From positions 13,622,056-13,686,055 of the forward strand of contig JAJEKV010000033.1 in the NCBI GenBank assembly GCA_021234155.1: 64,000 nucleotides of DNA, given 5' to 3'. The notes beneath the pieces were generated by a model. The model saw only the letters and a program-made list of their open reading frames with translations, had not been told where the DNA came from and did not search any database. The stretch comes from Isoetes taiwanensis. Lineage: Eukaryota > Streptophyta > Lycopodiopsida > Isoetales > Isoetaceae. This document shows, piece by piece, positions 10,875 through 20,559 of this stretch. The position numbers were made by a program, and so were the translations under genes. The number at the start of each line of letters is the position of its first letter. Position 1 is the stretch's first letter.

Positions 10875-11321
10875 TCATCTTCGACTGAACAGATCCAGCC
10901 AGTCATCCAAGTTTTTGAGAGAGTGACCACCGTTGACGATGAGCTTGGTGACCAAACCTTCGCATTGTCTTCTTTGCTTCTTGTAAAGCTTCTTAAACAG
11001 AGGTCGGAACGTGTTGTGCATCCAAACGTCCTCCATTTTCAGCAGCCTTTTCAGTGCCTTTGCCCTGTAAATAAAGCGTTTCAAAGATATGAGGCAGTCC
11101 TCCAGCTCCACCCTACTGAGTTGTTCCTCGTCGCCATTCCTTATCAACCCATCCCCTTCGAGGAGCTTCTGGAATTGGGCGCTAACTTCTCTCGTTCGGA
11201 TCTGGTTCATCTCGTTTTGTACCTCCAGCTGCAACTGATTCGCCCGGCCTAAGATTGCCTCACTAATATGAGACTGCATTTCGGTGATGGTGTGTCCCCG
11301 TCTGCGCCTTGTGTCGACCAT
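10875..11321 (-). CDS. Uncharacterised 148-residue protein, convergent to the ParB-like gene
   Basis: The chosen ATG at 11,321-11,319 gives MVDTRRRRGHTITEMQSH; the frame is open further upstream (to 11,522) but that part looks like leader. The product is basic at the N-terminus, then strongly helical and charged (Leu/Glu/Lys-rich, with NQIRTREVSAQFQKLLEGD), probably coiled coil. I recognise no domain. It lies inside the 5.4-kb insert, tail to tail with the ParB/methyltransferase-like gene, so it may be a partner protein or a decayed accessory ORF. Confidence 0.4.
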   Translation of the reverse strand: MVDTRRRRGHTITEMQSHISEAILGRANQLQLEVQNEMNQIRTREVSAQFQKLLEGDGLIRNGDEEQLSRVELEDCLISLKRFIYRAKALKRLLKMEDVWMHNTFRPLFKKLYKKQRRQCEGLVTKLIVNGGHSLKNLDDWLDLFSRR

Positions 11322-11604
11322 TTTGAGTGTCCTGAGATGAATGTAAGAGAGCGAATGAAGGTGCTTGCACGAAGAGATTGAATGAAGAGACTGGATGAAG
11401 GGACCTCCTACCTCACCTACTTGCACGATTCCCGAAATTGTGGCTCCTTTTAATAACAAGAAATGACAAAATCTAAAAATTCGCATTGGGGTTCCACGAC
11501 CTGCCATGTCAGCTACCCGCACGGAATCCGAGTTCTTTTTTAAGCAATAACCCTATATTTTCAAGAAAAAATCCTATATTCTTACCACTGGCGCTAATTT
11601 GAGA

Positions 11605-11635
11605 TATTTATGGACTTGTGGAAAGTCCATAAATA
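11605..11635. repeat. 13-bp perfect hairpin at the right end of the 5.4-kb insert
   Basis: TATTTATGGACTT at 11,605-11,617 and AAGTCCATAAATA at 11,623-11,635 are perfect inverted repeats around GTGGA. The hairpin lies six bases inside the inferred right end. Helitrons also have a 3' hairpin, but no CTRR end follows, so I do not assign it. Confidence 0.85.
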
Positions 11636-11649
11636 ATGAAACTGTGCTT

Positions 11650-12501
11650 AATTGGGTTGGTCTCGTCTCACGTCATACACGAGCTTCACGCCCTTTGACC
11701 ATCATTCCTCACGACACGCAACCTGCTTTTGCTGTGGAAACAGTCCCTCATGAGGATGAAAAAAAAGTTCACTTTGTGCCTGATCTTGACAAACTCATGC
11801 CTCACGTCATGCCTAAAGTGAGACAAAGTATTCTGAAACTCATGCAGGCTGCGGAAGGTCGCACACTGGCAAATGTTCATGCCACTACTAGAGCTCAGCA
11901 GCATCAAGCAGCGTCGTCATCCTATACCAGCGCACGCTCTCAGCCATATCCAAATATCGCTGCTGAGGTAGAGCTTCTCAAAGAAGTCTCTGCTTCCTTA
12001 CCCCATACTCCAGCTCCACTGGACCCTGCAGACCCTTTTTCACTTGTTCCTTTGGAACTTCAGGAAGAACTCGCCAAGATCAAGATTCCTTTGAGCCTGG
12101 CTACCATTTTGAAACTCTGTCCGGCTCTCAAAGATCAGTTACCTCTTCCAACGGTTCTGGTTGGAGCTGTTGCAACTTCAACACCCATGGTGCACGCCAC
12201 GGTGGGCAATCAGCACATCAATCATGTCCAAATCGATGGTGGTAGTGCTGTCAATCTTATTACTGATAAACTCCGGAAGCAATTGGGCATCAAACAATTG
12301 TACCGAGCCCCTTATGACATCAAGTTGGCCAATGGTCATATCACGCGCCCTCAAGGCGTCACTCCTCTTCTGCATATCAACATTGGTGATCTCAAATTAC
12401 CCTTGGAATTTGGTGTTTGGAAAGCCGGAGAAGATCCTGGTGATTATGAAATGCTGGTCGGAAGACCTTTTCTCCGCCAGGCTAAGAGTATCCATTACTA
12501 G
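11650..12501 (+). CDS. Retropepsin-type protease region of pol
   Basis: The frame continues from gag across the insertion site. A Ser/Ala/Gln-rich linker is followed by an aspartic protease core: VQIDGGSAVNLIT (active-site D-G-G-S, near 12,230), then the flap region and MLVGRPFLRQAKSIHY near 12,450-12,498. It would mature the polyprotein. The frame meets TAG at 12,499-12,501 but resumes in the same frame with ATDQLVITDGH, so this stop looks like a recent CAG-to-TAG change. Confidence 0.8.
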   Translation, partial: NWVGLVSRHTRASRPLTIIPHDTQPAFAVETVPHEDEKKVHFVPDLDKLMPHVMPKVRQSILKLMQAAEGRTLANVHATTRAQQHQAASSSYTSARSQPYPNIAAEVELLKEVSASLPHTPAPLDPADPFSLVPLELQEELAKIKIPLSLATILKLCPALKDQLPLPTVLVGAVATSTPMVHATVGNQHINHVQIDGGSAVNLITDKLRKQLGIKQLYRAPYDIKLANGHITRPQGVTPLLHINIGDLKLPLEFGVWKAGEDPGDYEMLVGRPFLRQAKSIHY

Positions 12502-15240
12502 GCCACGGACCAACTTGTTATCACTGATGGACATCTCAATGCCACCATGGATCTGGAAACTGGCCAAATGATCTCTGTCGAGAATGCTGAACCTTCCATC
12601 TCCGACACTGACTCTGAAGAAGCCCAAAATATTTATTACGTTCAAGCTCCTCCAGCGGGACTGCCTCTCTCATCCTACCCTGAGTATGCTGATCCTTGGA
12701 GTGAGATGACGCTGGATCAGGACCAGGCGGTGGCTGCTCTCTTGGACCCTTACCTGGCTTCCTGCAATCACATTCAACGTCTTGATCATTTTTCAGACAC
12801 CATCACTTCTTCAGAGACTGTCGATGTTCATGCCGTCATGCAGCAACCTTTGCTTGCTGACGCTCAGCAGCCTCTTTTCTTCACCACTCAAAATGCTGCT
12901 CCTCCCGTCATGCTTCAACCTCCAGCTCATCAGGTTCAAGACACGGAGGTTGTTCCTCATATTCAAACTCCAGAAGTGGAAATTGTGGACATTGGTAACA
13001 ATCAACCTGTCCGCTTAGCTGCAAATCTTCCTTCCACCTATAAAGCACGCGCTGTGACGCTGTTCAAGAAGTTCAAACATATTTTTGCTTGGAGCTACAA
13101 AGACCTTCGGGGTATCAAAAAAGAGTTGGGGGAACTCACCATTCCTACCAAATCTGATGCACGCCCAATCTAGCAACGACAGTATAGGCGCAACCCAAAT
13201 TACCGTGACCGCATCAAGGCTGAAATTGACAAACTCTTGGCTGCTGGCCTGATTTATGAGGTCAAACATTCTGAATGGGTGAGCCCCATTGTCATTGCTC
13301 TCAAACACAATGGTAAGATCCGCGTTTGCGTGGACTACAGAAAACTCAATCAAGCCACGGAGCGTGATCATTTTCCGCTCCCCTTCACAGACCAGGTTCT
13401 TGAAGAAGTTGCTGGTCATGAGATGTACTCTTTCATGGATGGTTTCTCGGGGTACAATCAAATTTCTATCAAGAAAGAAGATCAACTCAAAACTACCTTC
13501 ACCATCCCGTGGGGCACTTTTGCCTACAAGGTGGTCCCTTTTGGTCTCTCAAACTCTCCTTCAACCTTTCAGCGCATTATGCTCTCTGTCTTTCAAGACT
13601 TTATGAAGGATAAACCTTTTCTTCAGATCTTTCAAGATGATTTTTCGGCCTACAGCTCCATGGATGATCATTTGGACAAATTGGAGCTTGTTTTTCAAAA
13701 ATGTGATGAGTCTAGCATTAGTCTTAATCCCGAGAAGTGCACTTTCTGTGTCACCTTCGGCGTTTTGTTGGGTCATGTGGTCAGTCAAGAAGGCATCATC
13801 ACGGATCCCGCTAAAATCAGTTGTGTACTGAAGGCTCAAGCACCATCTAATATCAAAGAGACTCGCTCTTTCCTGGGTAAGGTTAATTATTATTCCACCT
13901 TCATTCCTGGACTTGCAGCCATAGCTGATCCCATTCATAAACTCACGGGTGATGAATCCACTTGGGCTTGGAATCCCCAAGCGGAAGCTGCTTTTCAGAA
14001 GTTGAAGCTGTTACTTACTCAGGCCCCGGTCCTTGTTCCTCCTCAATGGGACAAGCCCTTCCACGCTCATGTTGACGTCTCTGCTTTTGCAATTGGTGTT
14101 GTTCTCTCTCAGGCCTATGTTGACACCACGGATAAACCAATCCGCTATGCAAGCCGGAAACTCAATCCTGCTGAGCGCAACTACTCTGCCACGGAAGGAG
14201 AAGCTTTGGGTTTAGTTTTCTGTGTCCAACGTTTCCGCCATTATTTGTTGGGCAGCCAAATTAAGTTCTTTGTTGATCATCAAGCTCTTCTTTATTTGAT
14301 CAACAAAGCCATGCCCACGGGTCGAATTGCTCGTTGGGTCCTTCTTCTGCAAGAGTTCGCTCCCTTTGAAATTGTCCATAAGGCAGGCAAGTCTCATGTG
14401 GTGCCTGATTCGCGGATCCACACGGATGATCCCTCCACGGGTGTATCTGACGCCTTTCCAAACACTCAATTGTTCTTGGTTACGGCCACGCCCCATTGGT
14501 TTCAAAACTTTCAGCAATATCTTCTCACTGATGCTCTTCCTCCTGCGGATCCGACGCTCTCTCCAGAAAAGCTTCGCTCCCGCCACCGTCAGTTTCTCAG
14601 AGAGGTCCATGATTATACCATGGTTGCAGGCCATTTGTACAAATGGGGCAAAGACATGGTCCTCCGTCGTTGTGTCCTCCCTCATGAGGTGCCCGATATT
14701 GTTCGACAGACCCACGATGGGCTTGGTGGTGGTCATTTTAGTGGTGACGCCACGGCACGCAAAATTCTTTTGGCGGGATATTTCTGGCCCACGCTCTTCA
14801 AAGATGCCCACGCTTATGCTCGCACGTGTGACGTCTGTCAGCGTGTGGGAAAACCCACGGCCCGTGACGCTCTTCCTTTGACGCCGGTCGCCACGCCACA
14901 TCCCTTCAGCAAATGGGGAATGGATTTTGTGGGGCCCATGGACCCACCAGCGCGGCACACCCGTGCCCGCTATATTCTGGTCATCACGGATTATGCTACC
15001 AAATGGGCGGAAGCTTGTGCACTTTCAGACAACACTGCTGCCAGCACAGCCAAGGTTCTCTACACGCACATCATCACGCGTTTTGGTTGTCCCACGGAAC
15101 TTGTTAGTGATCGTGGCGTGCATTTTGTCAATCATACCATTAAGGAGCTGACGGACTATCTTCACATCCAACACCGGAAGAGTACACCTTATTATCCTCA
15201 AGGCAATGGATTGGATGAAAGCACCAATAAAACTCTCATC
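12502..15240 (+). CDS. Reverse transcriptase, RNase H and integrase region of pol
   Basis: The same frame as the protease continues with one TAG at 13,171-13,173. RT motifs include RVCVDYRKLNQATERDHFPLP, SFMDGFSGYNQI, VVPFGLSNSPSTFQ and the catalytic box IFQDDFSAYS (F-x-D-D, near 13,630). RNase H follows (HVDVSAFAIGVVLSQ, TEGEALGLVF, FFVDHQALLYL). Integrase has an HHCC zinc finger ending CDVCQRVG near 14,840 and DDE residues in GMDFVGP, VSDRGVHF and GNGLDEST. The frame stops at 15,247 only because a MITE was inserted at 15,241. It would reverse-transcribe and integrate the element. Confidence 0.92.
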
Positions 15241-15918
15241 CAATGTTGATTTTAGTGGCTATTTATCGCAAAATTGCTATATTTTTGGACTTTTAAAAAA
15301 TTTGCCACTATGCTTAGTAGGTTTCCTTTAGTAAAATAGTAAGATTAATTCGCCAAATTTTTTTGGAGAAGCTTTCCCTCTTCTACCACATTCGTCAACT
15401 ATATGGACTCAGTGAAGGAGTTTTTTCGCCTCTCTATCAATAATCTCAATTCATAAATCTCAAACATATGGCCTACTTAAAGAACATAGAGTTATCAATT
15501 TCATATAGTCGGGGAGTATAGAGATGAAGGTTTTGAATTTTTATTTATCTATGCCTTAAATGTCTATAGAACATGATAAAGCCATACCATTTGATGTCTT
15601 TACCATGGGATACAATCACATTTGAGAAAATAGTATTCTCATATACAGAAGTAAAAGTAAATGGGGGCTTACGACATCAATTAGTGGCTCTTATGTATGT
15701 CATTATGTGGCACTCATGACAAGAATACCATGGTAAGATTTTAGACATCATGACAAATACTAAACAAATACTTTTGTGATTAATATTTATCGCCACATGC
15801 ACTACAGAAATTCTTGAAGGAACAAAATTTATCGCCTTCCAAAAAAGTTTCGAATATAAGATTATCGCCAAAATAGTGATACCCATATTACGATATAGTA
15901 CCACTAAAATCATCACTG
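15241..15918. mobile_element. hAT-type MITE in the integrase
   Basis: The ends CAATGTTGATTTTAGTGG and CCACTAAAATCATCACTG are imperfect inverted repeats (16 of 18 match) and are flanked by the 8-bp duplication CTCTCATC (15,233-15,240 and 15,919-15,926). It is 678 bp, A/T-rich and has no coding capacity. ATCGCC/GGCGAT motifs resemble those in the hAT element of the 5' LTR but the termini differ, so it is a different family. Confidence 0.9.
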
Positions 15919-15926
15919 CTCTCATC

Positions 15927-16020
15927 ACTATCTCGCACAGATTGGCAAGATAAGTTGCCTACTATTCTTTGGGCTTACAACACCAGTTTCAAAATTGCTA
16001 CTGGCCACACTCCTTTCAAA
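15927..16020 (+). CDS. Integrase core-to-C-terminus segment between the two MITEs
   Basis: This short piece encodes the conserved segment after the integrase catalytic Glu: TDWQDKLPTILWAYNTSF and then TGHTPFK. A one-base shift relative to the upstream frame lies near the MITE scar. It continues at 16,265 with LVYGQEALMP once the second MITE is removed. Confidence 0.85.
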
Positions 16021-16256
16021 TCCGGGGGGTTCACTTATAGTAAGGGGGGTATGCCATGTGCGTGCATAGGGTGATCAAAAACACCCCCGTATACGATTTC
16101 TTGAAAGGCAAATTCGACCCCTTCCGTACAAAGTTTACCCCAAGTAGTGGCAAAAAACCCCCCTACCTCTTACGTATACGTATGGAAATGGGTCGAAAAA
16201 ACCCCCCTACAAGTCACTCAGGCACATTGTATGGCACTTACAGTGAATCCCCCTTG
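16021..16256. mobile_element. Small hAT-type MITE in the integrase (236 bp)
   Basis: It is flanked by the 8-bp duplication CTTTCAAA (16,013-16,020 and 16,257-16,264). The ends TCCGGGGGGTTCACT and AGTGAATCCCCCTTG form imperfect inverted repeats. Several runs of G5-6 and C5-7 and the mirror-like TACGTATACGTA are internal. Removing it restores the integrase frame (TPFK then LVYGQ). The 8-bp duplication suggests hAT, although the terminus is unusual. Confidence 0.85.
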
Positions 16257-16264
16257 CTTTCAAA

Positions 16265-19200
16265 CTGGTTTATGGTCAAGAAGCTTTGATGCCTTTTAAA
16301 TATATTCTTCCGACTCTCCGTTTCCAACTTGCTACAGCACATAATCCACCTGCTGCACTCAAGGAAAGGGTTTATCAATTGGAATAGTTGGATGAACGTG
16401 AAGTGGCAGAACGCCAGGCGCTTTACGAATTCTCGCAAATGGACCTCCCGGCCCCAAATCCGGAGCAATTGAAGCAGTTCATCGCTCACATCGTCAACAG
16501 CCCCGAAGGATATGCTACTGTGGTCGATGGCACCACCATTTTGCTTACTCAGCCCCTGATTTCTGAGGTATTCCGTATTCCTTTGCAAACATCTTCTTTA
16601 TCTTGGGCTGCCTTACCGGACATAGATGTCACTCAGTTCGGCGCTCCTTCTTATCAAGCAAACATGCATCGCCTCACCAATATTGCAAAGTCCCACGACA
16701 CTTTTGTCAAGTTTCTGTGGCGCAAATTGCTTGGGTATTCTATCAAGAACACCCATATCAATAAGCCGTTCTATAATATGGTGATCACAACCATCCGCTC
16801 CACTCACCATATTGATTGGCCACAGATGTTGTTCTACCGCCTCCTTCATGAAGTAGACCGCATTCGGGCTGCCCCCTCCTCTGTCTTTGAAGCCTCAGTG
16901 GGTGGCCATCTTCAAGCCGTCATCCGTCAATATCTTCCTGTTCCTGTGTCCCCTTCCATTTCGCATGCCTCCACTCAGCAATCTCTGCATTCACATCCTC
17001 AAAACCAACAGGCTGCACCTTCACGCCATACTTCTCCTGGTCAAGTTAAACACCAGGCCATGCATGTCACTGTCTCCTCGTCATCCACTGAAACTATGCC
17101 CTCCACTTCCCGTCATGTCTCTCAGACATCACAGACACGGCCACAACAGGGTCCTGCACCTCCACATCCTCGCCAGCTTCTGTATCAATACCAGCAGGAT
17201 GTTCAAGCTGCTGTTCTCAAGTTCCAAGAATCCCAGGAGGTTCTCATGAATGGGGTTCAAGCATCCTTGGAGGCCTCGGACGCGGTTCAAAGAGACCTTC
17301 AAGCTGCCAACACACAAGTTCACACTCTGGAGGACAAACTTCAAGAAAAGCACGAGGCTCTGTTACAGGCCCGTGAGGCTCTCAAGAATGCACAAGATCA
17401 AAACAGCCTGCTTGCTGATCAACAGGCTCAGTTGCAAACCACAATTCAAGAATTGCTGGAACACGTCAAAGCCAAGGATACCCTCCTGGGCGACAAGGAC
17501 AAAGACCTTGGCAAACTCCACACCTTGTATAATGAGCTTTCTCAGAGTTACCGCACACAAGTTCAGGACCTCACAGAACGTGATACTCGAATCACCTCTT
17601 TAGAAGCTCAGCTGTCCACGTTGATCTCTCAACTCACGCCTCTCCAAGATCAGCTTACGGAGGCTAAGAAACAAAAGATCATTGATGATGCAGAGATTGC
17701 CACGCTTCGACTCCATACTCCTGGGCAATCCTCTTCACATGGCACGCTCTCTCATAAACGGGTCCGTGAACAGTCTCGTCTTCTCCTCGAAAAAGAGAAC
17801 CGGATCCGTGACCTCGAACACCAGCTCCAGCAAGCTGTTCAATCCGCCGAAGAAGCCCAAAATAAACAGGAAGGATATATCGATATTGTTACCAACATCC
17901 CTGTGTACTTCTCTACTCCTTCCAGTTATCTCGACTATGTGGTGGCCCGACGGCACCTTTTTCTTCTGAAGTGGTACGCGGCAAATGGCCAGGTTCATCA
18001 ACAGGCACTCCGCAGTGCGGATTTTCTACGCATCTGGCCGGATCTTTCTGTGGAAGATAAGGGTTTATTTTGTGCCCTCCTAGTCTTTGATCAACTCGTC
18101 TGTGAAGATCCGGATTTGGTCATCTTCCGAGTTGTTCAGCACATGGCCTATGTTTTTCATGACTTCTATTTGGCTGATATCCATGATAAATTTCAAGATG
18201 AGGCACATCGTGTTTTTCGAGGCAACTCCCATGCTGCTTGGTTGTTATTGCCCACCAACCAGTATATCAAGGATCACGATCAGTCTCAGACTTTTGAACA
18301 AGCGTACATGCCTGAACTTGCTCAGCACTTACCTCTGTGGCAGGCTGAAACATTGGAACAGGTACAGAGGAATTTAGCGCATCCTGAGGATCTCGAGTTT
18401 GCCCAAATTTATATGCAGCACTTGGGAGGCTACAATCAATTACGTGGCCTTCTGGAGAGCAAGACCATCCCAACGGGTTGGGTCAATCCTCCTGTCTACA
18501 CTCCACTCTCTGCTTCAGAGTGGGACCATTGGTGTCGTGCTCTTGATCAAGATCTTGTTGGAGAATTCAGGGACATGGCTCAGCAACCCACGCCCACGGG
18601 CATGGCTCCCTCTCCATATGCTTCCTTAGGAGTCCCTCCACGCCCCCGATTTCTCTCTTCTGAATGGCGTCTTCCCTTTTGGACGAAGGTCCTGGATGGC
18701 CACGCTGGGTGGACTCCGCCTCAGATCTCGACGGATCTCAGGTGGGATCCCCGTTTTGTCAGACGCTCCAATTGGGAGGATGGTGCCACCTTGGACACTA
18801 CTGCCAATTGGATCTATGTTGCTAATGAGCGTGGTTGGCAACGTCCTGCTGATGCTCTTCATGGCCTTGATACCTTCTTGCAGAATGCCGCCACCTCACC
18901 AGACCCTTCAGTTCACCGTCAAGCTGGCTTCTGGGCTGCTCTCAAATGCATCCTGGTAAGCTCCTTAAATCGGCAGCGTCTCATTTTTTATTGCAACCCG
19001 AATGCCAGCATCAGTGCCTTCAGTCTCCAGACCTGCCTGCTCATGAAGTGCCAGTTTGTTCCTTCGGAAGCACATGCTGCCCTGGAAGACATGGTGTGCT
19101 CTAAATTTCTCATTGATGCCGATCCTGCCCTTGGGCTAAACAGTCATGACGCTCTGCAAACACGCCAGGACCTCATTGGCAATTATCACAATGGCGCCCG

Positions 19201-19462
19201 TCCTCATTCCCGGGAGGATCACTTTCAAACTGCTGGATTCCTGCCATCAGAATCACTTCCTCCCTTTCTTCACCCTGAGTGTCGTTTGGTGGGGGGGAGT
19301 GTTAGTCCTGTGCCTCCTGGTATAGGACTATTCATGCATACGACGGACCAAGTCAAGGCCAAGGATCCACAACCAGGCACGGGTCAGTCATCAAAGGCCC
19401 AGCAGAAGACCACGCAGACAAAGACCACGACTGGCATCAAGAGGAGGCGCTCAGACAAGTGA
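16265..19462 (+). CDS. Integrase C-terminus fused to a roughly 1,000-residue extension
   Basis: From 16,265 the integrase tail runs LVYGQEALMPFKYILPTLRF to VYQLE, meets TAG at 16,385-16,387 and continues in the same frame (LDEREVAERQALYEF) to the stop at 19,460-19,462. After a folded region (VVDGTTILLTQPLISEVFRI, HRLTNIAKSHDTFVKFLWRK) there is a Ser/His/Gln-rich linker, a long coiled coil (about 17,190-17,880) and a Trp-rich C-terminal domain (WLLLPTNQY, WVNPPVYTPLSASEWDHW). The last 54 residues are read through the polypurine tract and U3 of the LTR and end in a basic nuclear-signal-like GIKRRRSDK. The first folded part loosely resembles the plant-transposon-protein domain found in other gypsy elements. 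I see no signal peptide or transmembrane segment, so it is not an obvious envelope. Function unknown. Confidence 0.7.
19287..19299 (+). other. Polypurine tract
   Basis: The G-rich run GGTGGGGGGGAG directly precedes the TG of the 3' LTR, as expected for the plus-strand primer. It lies inside the long coding frame. Confidence 0.85.
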
Positions 19463-19884
19463 CGGCCCGTCACCAACCGCGTCAGCGTCAGCGTGATTTC
19501 AGGTACTTCAAAAGGCACCGCCAGCATTCCTGCAAATCAGGCCTCCTTCCAGGAGTCGGCACCGAAATCAGTCAGAGTGTCTATATTGGGCCAAAGGCCA
19601 TTGTACTATATATATGAGTAGAGCTAGCACATGAGTTTTTAGATGAGTTTTGAGTCTTGTCTCATTTCAGTTTTCTCTCGATTGTGAGAGCTCATGTATC
19701 TTCATTGACATCAACGAAGTTGTTCTCTTTATTGTGATCACATTGTTCTCGTTTTGCTTTCTGTTCTTTCTCCTTGTTCTTTTTGCAAATCCCGCGTGAC
19801 ATAGCTCTCCGGATTCTCCTGTTAGATCCAAGGGTCCTCACAGAGGGCTGTCTTGCAGGAGTTCCCGAACCCAGACCCCAAACA
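19300..19884 (+). repeat. 3' LTR (585 bp, uninterrupted)
   Basis: It begins TGTTAGTCCTG, ends CCCCAAACA, and is followed by TGTAT. It holds the empty site of the hAT insertion and encodes the last 54 residues of the pol extension. Likely TATA region: TATATATATGAG near 19,610. Confidence 0.95.
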
Positions 19885-20450
19885 TGTATCTTCTCACCCG
19901 CAACTTACCATCGCCAAAAAGGCCATATGTATCATAATACCACCATACCAAAAACCCTAAAATTACTACAGAACCAAGAACATAACCTAGCACACCTCCG
20001 ATGATGGCAGAATGATTTTTTTTGGAAGAACATATGTGGGTTTCTGCTCCTGGTTGATCTGTGCATGTCCCATTCACACAGGCCAGGGAAGTAATGCAAT
20101 AGCCATAAATGCCCTCGCAGTTTGATCCACATCCTGGATTTATATTTGCGCCAGGAATTGGGCCACTAACTGGCGGCAAATCTAGAAGAGTGCAAATGTT
20201 GGTTTCTAAACTTGGATCGTCATCACATAGCCGATTCAGGCAGACCAATTTTCCAATACAATCTTCGTCGTTGTAACAGAGAGCTTCACATCCTTGGTAT
20301 CCCCTGCCGCCGTTGCTGGCATAGCATATCGCTGCCCCTGTGCCTAGGGCTGGAGCATCAGTGCAGGTTTTGTTTCTGCAGGCTAATCCATCAAGGCAAT
20401 CGGTTGTTTTGTTAAGGCAATGCCCTCCATATCCACGCCTATGAAGGAAT
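19885..20450 (-). pseudogene. Receptor-like kinase, cysteine-rich ectodomain and transmembrane segment
   Basis: On the minus strand an open frame encodes a Cys-rich ectodomain with a repeated pattern (L-A-C-x-N-x-T-C-T-D-x-P ... I-C, seen twice, around CYNDEDCIGKLVCLNRLCDD), then a hydrophobic membrane helix (AIIGGVLGYVLGSVVILGFL), then a basic juxtamembrane part (GDGKLRVRRY) that continues into the kinase at 1-150. A splice acceptor-like CAG lies near 20,453. The Cys spacing resembles short EGF- or Dickkopf-like modules; I cannot assign the ligand. Upstream exons are not visible: the sequence changes to a methyltransferase-like remnant from about 20,560, so the gene may also be truncated there. 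Confidence 0.8.
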
Positions 20451-20559
20451 GGGGCTGGATGACCGAGAGCTTACAGGCAGCAGCCAGTTTGGAGCAGTCA
20501 CCAACATATGCTAGGCATATGCTGGCATATACCTGGATATGCCCACATACCCACATAGA

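Larger units (their letters stand above)
6239..11641 (+). mobile_element. Inserted 5.4-kb segment carrying a ParB/methyltransferase-like gene
   Basis: The segment sits at the gag/pol junction and is absent from the sister copy at 35-40 kb, where the same gag and pol sequences are adjacent. It carries a plus-strand spliced gene (6294-10,405), a convergent minus-strand ORF (10,875-11,321) and two arrays of a GC-rich palindrome. I found no terminal inverted repeats, no LTRs and no transposase. A 13-bp perfect inverted repeat with a 5-base loop lies six bases from the right end. A possible 6-8 bp duplication flanks it. The superfamily is unknown: it may be a new mobile element, or host DNA moved by one. 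Confidence 0.65.
151..19884 (+). mobile_element. Ty3/gypsy LTR retrotransposon with four nested insertions
   Basis: The boundaries are set by two 585-bp LTRs (TG...CA) flanked by TGTAT. The order on the plus strand is 5' LTR, primer site, gag, protease, reverse transcriptase, RNase H, integrase, a long C-terminal extension, polypurine tract and 3' LTR. Integrase after RT places it in Ty3/gypsy. The tRNA-Asp-like primer site and the large extra coding region beyond the integrase recall the Tat/Athila branch, but I infer that from layout only. Nested inserts at 549-4196, about 6239-11,641, 15,241-15,918 and 16,021-16,256 add about 10 kb, so the original element was about 9.7 kb. The two LTRs differ by about a dozen substitutions, mostly transitions, plus three small indels (counted by eye), so the insertion is not very recent. 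Confidence 0.93.

Noticed and set aside
11605-11641. Helitron 3' end for the 5.4-kb insert
   Set aside because: A hairpin is present but no CTRR end or A/T target is found, and a short direct duplication flanks the segment.
16265-19462. Envelope gene of an errantivirus-like element
   Set aside because: No signal peptide, transmembrane helix or cleavage site is visible; the protein looks soluble with a coiled coil and a basic tail.
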